A stretch of DNA of 64,000 nucleotides from Paenibacillus sp. FSL H7-0331. GTDB taxonomy: Bacteria; Bacillota; Bacilli; Paenibacillales; NBRC-103111. Where the stretch lies: NCBI RefSeq assembly GCF_001956045.1, contig NZ_MRTH01000028.1, positions 1 through 64,000 of the forward strand, written 5' to 3'. Position 1 is the first letter of the stretch, and each line of letters starts with the position of its first letter. The notes under the pieces are model-generated. The model ran no database searches. It was not told the DNA's origin and saw only the letters and a list, made by a program, of their open reading frames with translations. Below are positions 43,655 to 52,838 of the stretch, in pieces. The translations under genes were made by a program, and so were the position numbers.

Positions 43655-46651
43655 ATGGAAACTGGAACGGTTCACGATTTACCGTTTGTACCAGAGGCGC
43701 GCTGGATTTGGGGAGAAGGGGAAGAAAGCCCGAGAAACGAATGGAGATGCTTCAGAACTTCGTTCATCCCTGTAGTCGACCCTACAGGAAAAGCCGAGCT
43801 GCTGTTATCCGCAGATACCCGTTATGTGTTGTATGTGAATGGGGTTTTGGTTGGACGTGGTCCTGTACGATCGTATCATCACCAGTATGCTTATGATGTT
43901 TACGAGATCTCTCATTTGCTTCAATCGGGAGCTCCAAACAGTATCGCTGTATTGGTGCTGCATTTTGGGGTGGCGACCTTTTATAGCTTGCGGGGTCGCG
44001 GCGGATTGCTGGCACAACTGACCTTGTCAGGTACAGGCAGCATTGAACCTGCCAATAGGAGTGAAGCTTCTGGAGCCGGGGCAGAACCGAGTACGGAGCC
44101 AAGGAAATCCATTGTGACGGACTCCAGTTGGAAAACAGCGCTGCACGCAGGTCACGATCCTCATCAGGCGCGGATGTCCGTGCAGCATGCATTTGCCGAG
44201 AGTACGGATGCCAGGCTGTGGGATGACAGTTGGACAGAGGCCGGGTTCGATGATAGCGGGTGGCAGGCCGCACACACCATTGGTCCGGTAGGTACGGCAC
44301 CGTGGACGGGTATGATGGAGAGAGACATTCCGATGCTTACTGAGGAAGTGGTTTATCCTGCACGGGTGGAATCGTTGAACCAAACGAGACCTCCGGCATG
44401 GTCGATTGCTATCGATGTCAAATACCAGTGGGAGGACTATGGCGCTGATCACGCCAATCACTATCAGGTTGCCGGGATGGTGGCGGCGCTAATACGTCTG
44501 TCCGAGCCGGGACTGGTGACTCTATGTATGGTGGGAACCTCATTTCTCGCTTGTGCGATTAATGGACAGCTGTATGAGAAATCGGATTTTGACGGGGAAG
44601 ATCCGAAGCTGGAGCTTGGTGTGGAGTTGACTGTAGGAGACCACCTGCTGCTGCTGGACGTATCCGGCAAAGACCATGGCAAAGCCTTCCGGATTGCGTT
44701 GGATGCGAACGTTCCGTTTGAGGTTGTATCACCTTTGGAGTCGTCATCAATAGGCAATGGAACGCAACCATCGCCAGTCGTCACGGTAGGACCTTATAAG
44801 CATATGGTTATCAAGGATACCGATGTCGTGGATGCCAAGGAGACAGAGGATTATGTTGAAGCCTTATCCAAGGTTAACGAGACCATCAAACAGATCAAGA
44901 CGATAGATGATTTGCTTAGTGGGGCTTATCCGGTGAAAGCCATTTCTCCAAGTCTGGTTCGACTGGAGGATACGTTTGCGATGTCCATTTGGAAACAGGA
45001 TTCCGTGAGTCATGCCGTTCCCGTATCCTTACAGCTTCTGGCAGCGGCCAATGGGGTACCTGTGGAGGCTCCATTATTTGAGGGAAGCGATACGGAATTT
45101 GTATTGGATTTTGGCAAGCAATGGTCAGGCTTTCTGGAATTTGAGCTGAATGCTCCAGACGGAACGGTAATCGACTTGTATGGCTATGAGTTCCAGCAGG
45201 ATGGCTGGCGTCAGGAAACCTACGGTCTGGATAATACGCTGCGATATACATGCCGTGAGGGCAGGCAAAGCTATGTATCGCCCGTTCGCCGGGGCTTCCG
45301 CTATCTCATGGTCACCGTACGCGGCGCCGTGCGTCCGACTCTGTGGTATAAGGTAGTAGTCCGTCAAAGCAACTTCCCAGTTGCACAAATCGGCGAGTTT
45401 CAGTGCTCTGACCCCTTATTAAATGATATATGGGAAATCAGTCGTCATACGACCCGTTTATGTATGGAGGATACATTCGTAGATTGTCCAGCTTATGAGC
45501 AGACCTTCTGGGTAGGTGATAGCCGTAATGAAGCATTAGTTAATTATTATGTATTTGGGGCGACCGATATCGTTGAGCGCTGCATGCGGTTGGTGCCGGG
45601 GTCGGCTGGACAGACCCCTTATTATGGGGATCAGGTGCCAAGCGGCTGGGTAAGCGTCATACCGAACTGGACCTTCTTCTGGGTCATTGCCTGCAAGGAA
45701 TATGTCGACTACACAGGCAAAATCCAGTTTGCAGAGGACATTTGGCCGCATGTGAAATACACGCTTGATCATTACCTGCAGCACATTGGTGAGGATGGCT
45801 TGTTCAGCTTTAGAGGCTGGAACCTGTTGGATTGGGCACCTATCGACCAACCGCGGGATGGTGTCGTTACTCACCAAACGATGTTTTTGGTGAAGACGCT
45901 GTATGCAGCTGCGGAATTGGCCGAAACAGCAAACGACAGCGAACAGGCCGTGTTGTATCGGGAGCGTGCCGCGTTGCTGGCTGAGGCGATCAACCGTCAT
46001 CTGTGGTCAGAGGAGCAGCAGGCATACGTGGATTGTATCCATGTAGATGGAAGGGTTTCGTCTATATTTAGCATGCAAACACAGGTTGTGGCACTGATTT
46101 GTCATATTGCCAGCAGGGAGCGCGAGTCGATTTTACGCGAGTATTTGCTTGCACCTCCGGAGCATTTTGTGAAAATCGGTAGCCCGTTTATGTCTTTCTT
46201 TTACTACGAGGCGCTTGCCAAATACGGTGAAACGGGCCGTATGCTGGAAGATATTCGTCAACATTTTGGCGAAATGATCGAAAATGATGCGACGACCTGC
46301 TGGGAGATGTATCCCGGCTTTAAGGAAAATCGGGCGAATCCGCGCATGCTGACACGCAGTCACTGCCACGCCTGGTCTGCGGCTCCGGGATATTTCCTGG
46401 GAGATCAGCTGCTCGGTGTCAAACCGTTAACTCCAGGCTGGACTCAGGTCAAGGTAGCGCCGTCTCCAGGAGATTTGCGCTATGCCAAGGGACGAATCCC
46501 GCTACCAATTCAAGGCTGCATAGAGGTATCCTGGAAGCTGGATGCACAGCAGCGTCTGTTCCAGATGCGGGTAAGTGCCCCGAAAGAGATACGGCTGGAG
46601 GTCGAATGTCCCGTTGGCTACACGCCTGAGATCACGATCGTTCGAATCTAA
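43655..46651 (+). CDS. GH78 family alpha-L-rhamnosidase
   Basis: A 998-residue enzyme releasing terminal alpha-L-rhamnose from glycosides or pectic polymers. Order: N-terminal beta-sandwich domains (about 15-440), including a carbohydrate-binding-like module; a further beta domain (about 440-580); an (alpha/alpha)6 barrel (about 590-900); and a C-terminal beta domain. Catalytic-region motifs are DTFVDCPAYEQTFWVGDSRN and FRGWNLLDWAP. No signal peptide is visible, so it probably works in the cytosol on imported rhamnosides. AAGGAGGAC precedes the start. Monocistronic, under the divergent AraC regulator. Confidence 0.87.
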   Translation: METGTVHDLPFVPEARWIWGEGEESPRNEWRCFRTSFIPVVDPTGKAELLLSADTRYVLYVNGVLVGRGPVRSYHHQYAYDVYEISHLLQSGAPNSIAVLVLHFGVATFYSLRGRGGLLAQLTLSGTGSIEPANRSEASGAGAEPSTEPRKSIVTDSSWKTALHAGHDPHQARMSVQHAFAESTDARLWDDSWTEAGFDDSGWQAAHTIGPVGTAPWTGMMERDIPMLTEEVVYPARVESLNQTRPPAWSIAIDVKYQWEDYGADHANHYQVAGMVAALIRLSEPGLVTLCMVGTSFLACAINGQLYEKSDFDGEDPKLELGVELTVGDHLLLLDVSGKDHGKAFRIALDANVPFEVVSPLESSSIGNGTQPSPVVTVGPYKHMVIKDTDVVDAKETEDYVEALSKVNETIKQIKTIDDLLSGAYPVKAISPSLVRLEDTFAMSIWKQDSVSHAVPVSLQLLAAANGVPVEAPLFEGSDTEFVLDFGKQWSGFLEFELNAPDGTVIDLYGYEFQQDGWRQETYGLDNTLRYTCREGRQSYVSPVRRGFRYLMVTVRGAVRPTLWYKVVVRQSNFPVAQIGEFQCSDPLLNDIWEISRHTTRLCMEDTFVDCPAYEQTFWVGDSRNEALVNYYVFGATDIVERCMRLVPGSAGQTPYYGDQVPSGWVSVIPNWTFFWVIACKEYVDYTGKIQFAEDIWPHVKYTLDHYLQHIGEDGLFSFRGWNLLDWAPIDQPRDGVVTHQTMFLVKTLYAAAELAETANDSEQAVLYRERAALLAEAINRHLWSEEQQAYVDCIHVDGRVSSIFSMQTQVVALICHIASRERESILREYLLAPPEHFVKIGSPFMSFFYYEALAKYGETGRMLEDIRQHFGEMIENDATTCWEMYPGFKENRANPRMLTRSHCHAWSAAPGYFLGDQLLGVKPLTPGWTQVKVAPSPGDLRYAKGRIPLPIQGCIEVSWKLDAQQRLFQMRVSAPKEIRLEVECPVGYTPEITIVRI

Positions 46652-46710
46652 TCAACGAGCGGACACTGGACAACTGACCTTTTGCAAAATATTTTGAATA
46701 GGTGTAATCA

Positions 46711-46758
46711 AAAAAGACGACTCAAATTCATTTACTGAATTTTAGAGTCGTCTTTTTT
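46711..46758 (+). terminator. Terminator after the GH78 gene
   Basis: AAAAAGACGACTC (46711-46723) and GAGTCGTCTTTTTT (46745-46758). Confidence 0.88.
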
Positions 46759-46790
46759 ATATTATTTGGAAATCGAAACTATGAATTGAT

Positions 46791-46841
46791 TTATGGATTT
46801 ATTGAATTAGTATTTTTGGATGTTTTAATACAATCCAAAGT
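46791..46841 (+). promoter_or_regulatory. Regulatory element upstream of benE, shared with the MocR gene
   Basis: Gap-free alignment with 49820-49870 gives 37 identical positions of 47 (46792-46838), including ATGGATT, GAATTA, TGGAT-TTTTA and TACAATCCA. It contains the inverted repeat TTTGGAT-N10-ATCCAAA and promoter-like TTGAAT-N17-TTAATA. Probably the MocR binding site for benE. The remaining 160 bases to benE show no gene. Confidence 0.65.
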
Positions 46842-47002
46842 AATTTAAGCTAAGATTGCTCGATCAACAAACATGAGTAAAAAGCAGAAAGTGGGGAGAA
46901 GATGGGACATTTTGTCGAAGAAAATCTCGAAACCGTGCGTCACGATTACCGGAACGAAAAAGCGTGCGTCAGGGCGATTAGGAGAGAGGTAGGAGAGTGC
47001 AT

Positions 47003-48229
47003 ATGAACACAACATCATCTTCGTTACGCGTCCGAGATTTGATATCGCCTACCTTAGCTGCTTTAATTTCTGTCATTGTCAACTATGGGGGCACATTTAT
47101 TCTCGTGTTTCAGGCAGCAAAGGTTGCGGGTCTGAGTCCCGAAATGACTGCTTCATGGATATGGTCGATTTCCATTGGTGTGGGTGTAACCGGAATATGG
47201 CTAAGCTACCGATATCGTGAACCCATTATTACGGCTTGGTCAACACCAGGAGTGGCTTTTCTTGTTTCGGCGCTAGCTGTAACCCCATATGCGGAGGCTA
47301 TTGGCGCTTATATGATATCTGCATTAGGATTTATTATTTTGGGGCTATCTGGAATGTTTGAACGTCTAGTCGGGCTTATACCACCAGGCATTGCCTCCGG
47401 GTTACTGGCAGGTATTTTATTGCAATTTGGAATTTCAGCATTCGGAGGAGCGAAAGTTGATCCCTTGCTTGTCGTTGTCCTGTTTGTAGCTTATGTGGTG
47501 TTGAGGCGGTATACATCTAGATACGCTGTCGTTGGCATTTTGGTGCTCGGTCTTATTTTTTTGATTAGTACTGAGAAAGCAGATTTCAGTAATATCAAAC
47601 TGGCTATAGCATCACCGGTATTTGTCGTTCCGGAGTTTTCGGTTCATGCTTTATTGGGAGTTGCATTGCCGCTGTTTGTTATTACCTTGACGGGACAATA
47701 TATGCCCGGAATGCTTGTGTTGCGAAATGATGGATTTAAGACGAGTGCGAATCCGATTTTAGTGGTTACTGGTGTGGGCTCGCTCCTTACAGCTCCATTC
47801 GGCTCACATGCCTTTAATGCAGCGGCGATTACTGCGGCGATTTGTACAGGGAAAGACGCACACGAGAATTCAACAAAGCGTTATATTGCAGGTATTGCAT
47901 GTGGCATTTTTTATATTTTTGTTGGAATTTTTGGTGTGACGCTGGCTGCTTTGTTTTTGACTCTTCCTGCTACCTTTATCGCGACATTAGCGGGATTGGC
48001 ATTGCTGGGGACAATTGGTGGCAGCCTCACCAATGCTTTAGCGAATCCCAAGGGACGTGAGACAGCGTTAATTACTTTTCTGGCGACTGCTGCGAACGTT
48101 ACATTACTTGGAGTTGGTGGTGCATTCTGGGGGCTTGTTGCTGGTTTGGCGGCACATATTGTGATTCATGGACAATTTCGCAGAAAGCAAAGTAGAACGA
48201 GTGGATTACAACAAGCTGAACAGAAATAG
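47003..48229 (+). CDS. BenE-family (benzoate/H+ symporter-like) membrane transporter
   Basis: About 408 residues with roughly 12 hydrophobic segments. The BenE/YdcO family is recognised by TAWSTPGVAFLVS and ITLTGQYMPGMLVLRNDG near the substrate site and by AAAITAAICTGKDAHEN. Characterised members take up benzoate; the substrate of Gram-positive members is mostly unknown. ATG 47003 follows GGTAGGAGAG. The convergent MocR gene downstream shares its upstream element, so a PLP-sensing MocR likely controls this transporter. Confidence 0.85.
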   Translation: MNTTSSSLRVRDLISPTLAALISVIVNYGGTFILVFQAAKVAGLSPEMTASWIWSISIGVGVTGIWLSYRYREPIITAWSTPGVAFLVSALAVTPYAEAIGAYMISALGFIILGLSGMFERLVGLIPPGIASGLLAGILLQFGISAFGGAKVDPLLVVVLFVAYVVLRRYTSRYAVVGILVLGLIFLISTEKADFSNIKLAIASPVFVVPEFSVHALLGVALPLFVITLTGQYMPGMLVLRNDGFKTSANPILVVTGVGSLLTAPFGSHAFNAAAITAAICTGKDAHENSTKRYIAGIACGIFYIFVGIFGVTLAALFLTLPATFIATLAGLALLGTIGGSLTNALANPKGRETALITFLATAANVTLLGVGGAFWGLVAGLAAHIVIHGQFRRKQSRTSGLQQAEQK

Positions 48230-48244
48230 AAGGAGGCATTAAAA

Positions 48245-48300
48245 ATGAATACTGGGAAAATAGCCATAGCCACGGGGGGCGATAGCGGTGATGGCACTAG
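48245..48300 (+). pseudogene. Truncated start of a short-chain dehydrogenase gene
   Basis: After a strong AAGGAGG and ATG, 10 bases past benE, the frame reads MNTGKIAIATGGDSGDGTST. This closely resembles the nucleotide-binding start of SDR enzymes (GKIAIVTGGxSGIG). Beyond about 17 codons the sequence no longer resembles an SDR and soon enters the convergent MocR gene. Only the 5' end of a former benE-SDR operon seems to remain. The open frame runs to 48457, but that part only overlaps MocR. Confidence 0.55.
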
Positions 48301-48336
48301 CACGCGTTCATTAATTCAGATAAAGATAAGATTTAT

Positions 48337-48369
48337 GCGGGGATGCTTATATTATGAAAGCATCTCCGC
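48337..48369. terminator. Hairpin between the benE/SDR remnant and the MocR gene
   Basis: GCGGGGATGCTT and AAGCATCTCCGC form a 12-bp stem with one wobble, overlapping the MocR stop. The T-run is weak, so termination efficiency is uncertain. Confidence 0.5.
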
Positions 48370-49782
48370 AAGACGATATATTCCCCGTTCAATTGCAGCC
48401 TCATCTACTTTTGCGAAGCCCAGCACCCATCCTTTTCGATCGCTTTCCAAACAATAAGTACTGAGCGGATAGACACCTATCCCTATTTCGAGCGCTTGGT
48501 AAGTAACGGTTTCCTCATCAAATGAATCCTCACCTTCTAGAAGCATGTGCAATCCCGTTTCTACGCCACTTAGTTTAAAGCGTTCGCCTAGACCGCTCGC
48601 GACTATGGCCTTTGTCATGGCTTCGTGTCTCCTCCGATATACATTTCTAACTCTTCTCATATGGCGCATGAAATGCCCGTGTTCGATAAAGTGAGCAAGC
48701 GTTAATTGCTCCATAATTGGAAGATGGCGATAGGTCAACTCATGGACTCGAGCAAGTTGGTCTATAGCCTCCTTTGAACCAACGATTGCTGATATTCGGA
48801 TACCAGGAGCAACCATTTTGGAGAAACTCATCATATATAATGTGTTTTGAGGTTGTTGGCTGAACAAAGTTGGAAGAGGATCACCGCGATATCGAAATTC
48901 ACTGTCATAATCATCTTCGACAATCCAAAATCGATTTTGAACGGCCATGTGGAGTAATTGTTGCCTGCGAGGTTCCGACATAATGACTCCAATCGCGCAC
49001 TGATGCGAAGGGGTAACAAAGGCTAGTTTGGATTGTGGATGAATATGGTCTACTTGTATTCCATACTCGTCGACAGGAACAGGAGCAACCTTCATTCGCC
49101 GATATTTCATTGCCATCCAGGCAGCAGGGAAGCCGGGATCTTCAACAGAAACCGTATCTCCTTCATTTAAAAGTGCTTGGGCGATCAAATCTATACTATG
49201 CTGGGCACCTGAAGTTAATAAAATCTGATCGATATGCACGTGGATGCCACGTTCTAATGATAAGTAGCGTTGAATCTGTTCGCGTAGCGGAACGAAACCG
49301 TGGGCATTGCCGTAAGTCCAACTGGTCAGGTCAGTTTCGTTTGAGGCTTGTAAAAATGATTGTCTCCAATTTTTTTGAAATTGTTCGTCCAAATAGGGTT
49401 CATGGGGACTGAAATCGATCTCCACTTTCCGATTCTCTTTGCTTCTGAACCAATTGTGCAAATGGTTAACTGCAGTGTTTAATAAAGGCAATTCGGGCGG
49501 GACAGGTCCTTGAGATGTAACGTCCTCTGAAGAATAGGTCATATAGCTCCACTCACTTACCCTTGTTCCGCCGCGCCGAGAGGTTAATGTATAACCGCGG
49601 CTGAACAATTCCTCATAAACGATCTGTATCGTTGAGCGCGAGACACCCACCAATAGGGCGAGTTCACGAGATGGAAGTAGCAATTCGCCTGGTGGCCATT
49701 TTCCAGTTGTGATATTATGGATAGCTTGGTCAAGCAGTTGCAGCCATAAGGGACGATCGTCGTTTCGGTTGACTTTTAGCAT
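48352..49782 (-). CDS. MocR/PdxR-type regulator
   Basis: A 476-residue GntR-aminotransferase fusion. Winged helix (about 8-75, PSRELALLVGVSRSTIQIVYE), linker, and an aminotransferase domain with NAHGFVPLREQI, VEDDYDSEFRY and PLP lysine in SFSKMVAPGIRIS. ATG 49782 follows GGAGGTGA five bases upstream. The 51-base element just upstream matches the one before benE, so it probably regulates itself and benE. PdxR proper would neighbour pdxST, which is absent here. Confidence 0.88.
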   Translation of the reverse strand: MLKVNRNDDRPLWLQLLDQAIHNITTGKWPPGELLLPSRELALLVGVSRSTIQIVYEELFSRGYTLTSRRGGTRVSEWSYMTYSSEDVTSQGPVPPELPLLNTAVNHLHNWFRSKENRKVEIDFSPHEPYLDEQFQKNWRQSFLQASNETDLTSWTYGNAHGFVPLREQIQRYLSLERGIHVHIDQILLTSGAQHSIDLIAQALLNEGDTVSVEDPGFPAAWMAMKYRRMKVAPVPVDEYGIQVDHIHPQSKLAFVTPSHQCAIGVIMSEPRRQQLLHMAVQNRFWIVEDDYDSEFRYRGDPLPTLFSQQPQNTLYMMSFSKMVAPGIRISAIVGSKEAIDQLARVHELTYRHLPIMEQLTLAHFIEHGHFMRHMRRVRNVYRRRHEAMTKAIVASGLGERFKLSGVETGLHMLLEGEDSFDEETVTYQALEIGIGVYPLSTYCLESDRKGWVLGFAKVDEAAIERGIYRLAEMLS

Positions 49783-49819
49783 TCGATTCACCTCCAGGCG
49801 TAGTTGCAAGTAAATAGGA

Positions 49820-49870
49820 ATATGGATTGTTCGAATTACTGATTAATGGATTTTTAGTACAATCCATTAA
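49820..49870. promoter_or_regulatory. Regulatory element upstream of the MocR gene, copy of the benE element
   Basis: Same element as at 46791-46841, in the same orientation on the plus strand and hence inverted relative to the MocR gene. It includes the dyad AATGGATT-N8-AATCCATT and a TACAATCCA half-site. It lies 38-88 bases before the MocR start, suited to autoregulation. Confidence 0.65.
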
Positions 49871-49988
49871 TTGATACACTATCATGACGACACATGCCTT
49901 GCAATAGAATGGGTTCAGATAAAAATCATTTATTAAATGACTTGAAATACCTAATAATCAGAAAATTAAAAACAATCAGAATTATTGC

Positions 49989-50018
49989 TTGACATGGAAA
50001 TGCTTACAAAATTATGCT
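49989..50018 (+). promoter_or_regulatory. Sigma-A-type promoter for the 74-residue protein
   Basis: TTGACA (49989-49994), 18 bases, TATGCT (50013-50018), 42 bases before the start at 50061. Confidence 0.5.
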
Positions 50019-50060
50019 TTATTTATTCCAAAATACCATTTGCAGGGGAGCGGATAGCTG

Positions 50061-50285
50061 ATGAGAATTTCCGAGGGAAATCATGAGTCGATTGTGGATG
50101 CTTCAAACCGTTGCTATACGGAGTATCAGTATTTTACAGGACTATCTCTCTTCGAGCTTAATCGCCTACAAGGTAACTATTACTCGGAATTACATACGCT
50201 TCAGGAAGAATTTAATCGCCTGATGTATGAACTGCGCGAAGAACTGCAGCAAGCCAAGCAAGGTCAGCTATCACAAACCGCGTAG
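50061..50285 (+). CDS. Small hypothetical helical protein
   Basis: A 74-residue soluble protein whose second half is a charged helix (FNRLMYELREELQQAKQGQ) likely to form a coiled coil. No family recognised. The ribosome-binding site GGGGAGCGG and the promoter upstream support expression. It stands alone before a terminator. Confidence 0.6.
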   Translation: MRISEGNHESIVDASNRCYTEYQYFTGLSLFELNRLQGNYYSELHTLQEEFNRLMYELREELQQAKQGQLSQTA

Positions 50286-50376
50286 GCAGTCCTCTCCAAC
50301 ATCCTCAGGTATAACTTCCAAAATTCAGAATTAAACAGACCAGCGATGCTTTGTGCACAATAGTAAGCATAGAACA

Positions 50377-50414
50377 AAGACCTTGCTTGCTCGGATCCGG
50401 GCAAACAAGGTCTT
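50377..50414. terminator. Shared terminator of the small gene and the PBP gene
   Basis: AAGACCTTG (50377-50385) and CAAGGTCTT (50406-50414), with inner TTGC/GCAA pairing, between convergent genes. Confidence 0.75.
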
Positions 50415-50437
50415 GTCACGTTATATATGCAGAAGCA

Positions 50438-52498
50438 TCAGGGTCTTTTCACTGCATTGCCAGCTCCGGCAGCACCAGCAGGCGCGCTTAGACCCCCGAT
50501 ATATTGATCGTAGGCCTGATACATTTTGGCAGCGATAGGTGCGGCTCCGTACTTTCCAAACCGCCCCTCGGGCACGACTACGGCTATCGCTAGAACAGGA
50601 TCATTAATAGGGGCAAAAGAGATGAATACCGCGTTATCTACACGTCCGCCAGGAACGTCCTGTGTGGAGGTTCCGGTTTTGCGAGCTACAGGAAAGGGCA
50701 GCTCTTCAATGCCTTCCGCTCCACTTCGCATTCCATTAATGACCGTATCCCAATAGTTCTTTGGATAATTAACCTCGTTAAGGACTACAGGCTCATAACC
50801 ACGAACAAGATCACCGCTCGATTTGGTCACTTTTTCCACGAATTGCGGCATCATGCGTTTACCTCGGCTGGCCAGAGTTGCGGCAAACTGTGTAAGCTGC
50901 AGTGTTGTGTACTTTTCGTTTTGTCCCCAGGAGGCGTAGACCATAGCAGACTGATAGCTGCTGGATTTGGCATTTTTATAAAACTCATTGGAGCCCTCGT
51001 ACTCGTTGGGCAGCTTGCTGCCTGTTTTGACACCCAACCCAAATTCGGCAAAATACTTAGCCCATACGTCGAGTACCTCTGATTTCTCTCCGCCGTATTT
51101 GTTATAGAGCGGCATCCCGATCATGGCTGACATGAACGTATTGGACGATACTTGAATGGCCGTTGTAGGGTTCAACAATCCATAGGCGTGTCCGTCCGAG
51201 TTGCTGATGGTTCGTTTATCCTTACCGAACGTAAACGAGCCGCCATCGCTGTAAGTAGAAGAAGGTGTAATCACATTCTCCATCAAGCCGATCATTACCG
51301 ACAACGGTTTAACCGTAGAGCCCATGTAGACCAAGGAAGACGGATGCTTGCTGCGCTCTTTTTCCGGATAATCGGGGTAAGAGGTCGTGATCGTACCATT
51401 ATTGATAAAAGGCATAATCTGGTTGTATTCTTCCGTACTCATGCCGCCTGTCCACGTGTTTGTATCATAGTCCGGCATGCTGGCCATCGCTACGATCTTA
51501 CCGGTTTTGACCTCCATAGCTACTGCATAGCCTGAGCGGGCATTGGGCGCGTAGGCGATATCGCCTGCCAAACGGCGGTTACGAAGGAAGTTCAGATGAT
51601 CCGTAATTGCTTGCTGAGCGACCAGCTGTACATTTTTATCGATTGTCAGATGCAGGTTGTGGCCTTTTTCCGGTGGTGTGAGTGTGGCAGGACCAATAAT
51701 TTTTTGGAGGGCATTGACCGGATACGACTTGACTCCTTTTTGCCCGCGAAGCTCATCCTGATACATCAGCTCCAGCCCATCAAATCCGACATCCTCCACC
51801 TCCAGATACTCGTCTCCCTTGTTCTTGTAGAAATCAAGCCCTGAAACAGGGTTTCTTGCGGCATTATACCTTTTCATATAGCCGACGAGCTGGGCTGAGA
51901 TGCTTTGCTTATCGTACACGCGGATACTATCCTCGAACACTTCAATGCCGCGGAGCTGATCGCGATGCTCCAATAAATAGGCAATTTCCGTATTGGTCAG
52001 GTCGGTTTTGATTCTTCGGGGAACGTAATAATAGCTGGGTTCCTTCGTCTTGTTCTTGTCCAGGTCGAATCCGACATCCATCAGCTTGAGGATATCACTG
52101 GCGCTAAGACGCTTTTGCTCCGGTTTACCGAAGCGGGCAAAGATATCTTCAAGCTCCTTGGCAAGGCGGATAATGTCATCCTTATCGGTTGCTCGGCCTT
52201 CTACGCGGTAATATACGGATTGCATCGATCGCGATTGTGCGATTGGATAACCCGTGCGGTCGTAGATGGTACCGCGGATGGGGGCGATGGGGCTCTTGCT
52301 TTTGGTAATCTCGGATGTTTCTTCCTTCAGGTACTTGCTCTCCACAAACTGTAAAATGGCCAACCGGACAATCAGTACAGTGAAAATCAAAAAGGTAGCA
52401 AAAAAGAATATATTCAGCCGTATCGAAAAATGTTTCTGTATTCTTCCCTTTTTCTGGTCCGGCGGTTCCTCCGTATATCGCGAAAATTGGTTAGCCAT
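50438..52498 (-). CDS. Class B penicillin-binding protein (transpeptidase)
   Basis: A 686-residue membrane-anchored D,D-transpeptidase that cross-links peptidoglycan. One N-terminal membrane helix (about 27-50), a PBP dimerisation domain (about 55-260), then the transpeptidase domain. Its motifs are SxxK in GSTVKPL, SxN in SSNTF and KTG in ARKTGTST. No PASTA repeats follow; the C-terminus is Ala/Gly-rich. It resembles PBP2/PBP3-type elongation enzymes (MrdA, PbpA), but mreCD and rodA are not adjacent. ATG 52498 follows GGAGAG; TTG 52513 is less likely. Confidence 0.9.
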   Translation of the reverse strand: MANQFSRYTEEPPDQKKGRIQKHFSIRLNIFFFATFLIFTVLIVRLAILQFVESKYLKEETSEITKSKSPIAPIRGTIYDRTGYPIAQSRSMQSVYYRVEGRATDKDDIIRLAKELEDIFARFGKPEQKRLSASDILKLMDVGFDLDKNKTKEPSYYYVPRRIKTDLTNTEIAYLLEHRDQLRGIEVFEDSIRVYDKQSISAQLVGYMKRYNAARNPVSGLDFYKNKGDEYLEVEDVGFDGLELMYQDELRGQKGVKSYPVNALQKIIGPATLTPPEKGHNLHLTIDKNVQLVAQQAITDHLNFLRNRRLAGDIAYAPNARSGYAVAMEVKTGKIVAMASMPDYDTNTWTGGMSTEEYNQIMPFINNGTITTSYPDYPEKERSKHPSSLVYMGSTVKPLSVMIGLMENVITPSSTYSDGGSFTFGKDKRTISNSDGHAYGLLNPTTAIQVSSNTFMSAMIGMPLYNKYGGEKSEVLDVWAKYFAEFGLGVKTGSKLPNEYEGSNEFYKNAKSSSYQSAMVYASWGQNEKYTTLQLTQFAATLASRGKRMMPQFVEKVTKSSGDLVRGYEPVVLNEVNYPKNYWDTVINGMRSGAEGIEELPFPVARKTGTSTQDVPGGRVDNAVFISFAPINDPVLAIAVVVPEGRFGKYGAAPIAAKMYQAYDQYIGGLSAPAGAAGAGNAVKRP

Positions 52499-52522
52499 CC
52501 GTTCACTCTCCAAGCCCTGTAT

Positions 52523-52669
52523 TCAGTTCATTACATTCGTATTCGTTGGTAAGGCAGCCCACAGCACAATCACCCAGAGAAGAATGCCACTTAGCAGTCC
52601 CAGCATGAGATAAACGATAGCCTTGCGCCATTGATTGCCCTTGTGCTGATGGCTTTCTGTGTTTCGCAT
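52523..52669 (-). CDS. Small membrane protein upstream of the PBP gene
   Basis: A 48-residue protein. A polar, basic N-terminus (MRNTESHQHKGNQWRKA) is followed by one membrane helix (about 18-40, LMLGLLSGILLWVIVLWAAL) and a short tail. ATG 52669 has AGGAGAG seven bases upstream, and the stop lies 24 bases before the PBP start, so the two form an operon. It could be a PBP partner in the divisome or elongasome. Family not recognised. Confidence 0.7.
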   Translation of the reverse strand: MRNTESHQHKGNQWRKAIVYLMLGLLSGILLWVIVLWAALPTNTNVMN

Positions 52670-52769
52670 CCATGACTCTCCTTTTACCTTTATTTTACCA
52701 CGGGAATGATCAATAAGGCGAAAGATTAATTATAAAAAAACAGTAATTTTCAAAGAGTGGGTACTCGTC

Positions 52770-52796
52770 TGAAACTAATCCATGTACCGCAGCGTC
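52770..52796 (+). promoter_or_regulatory. ECF-type promoter of the sigma/solute-binding operon
   Basis: TGAAAC (52770-52775), 17 bases, CGTC (52793-52796) followed by TAA, matching the ECF consensus (TGAAAC, 16-17 bases, CGTC/CGTA). It lies 42 bases before the ATG at 52839, so the ECF factor encoded two genes on probably drives its own operon. Confidence 0.65.
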
Positions 52797-52838
52797 TAAC
52801 TGAATGGAAAATAATTATAGATTCAGGAGGAAACTGCG

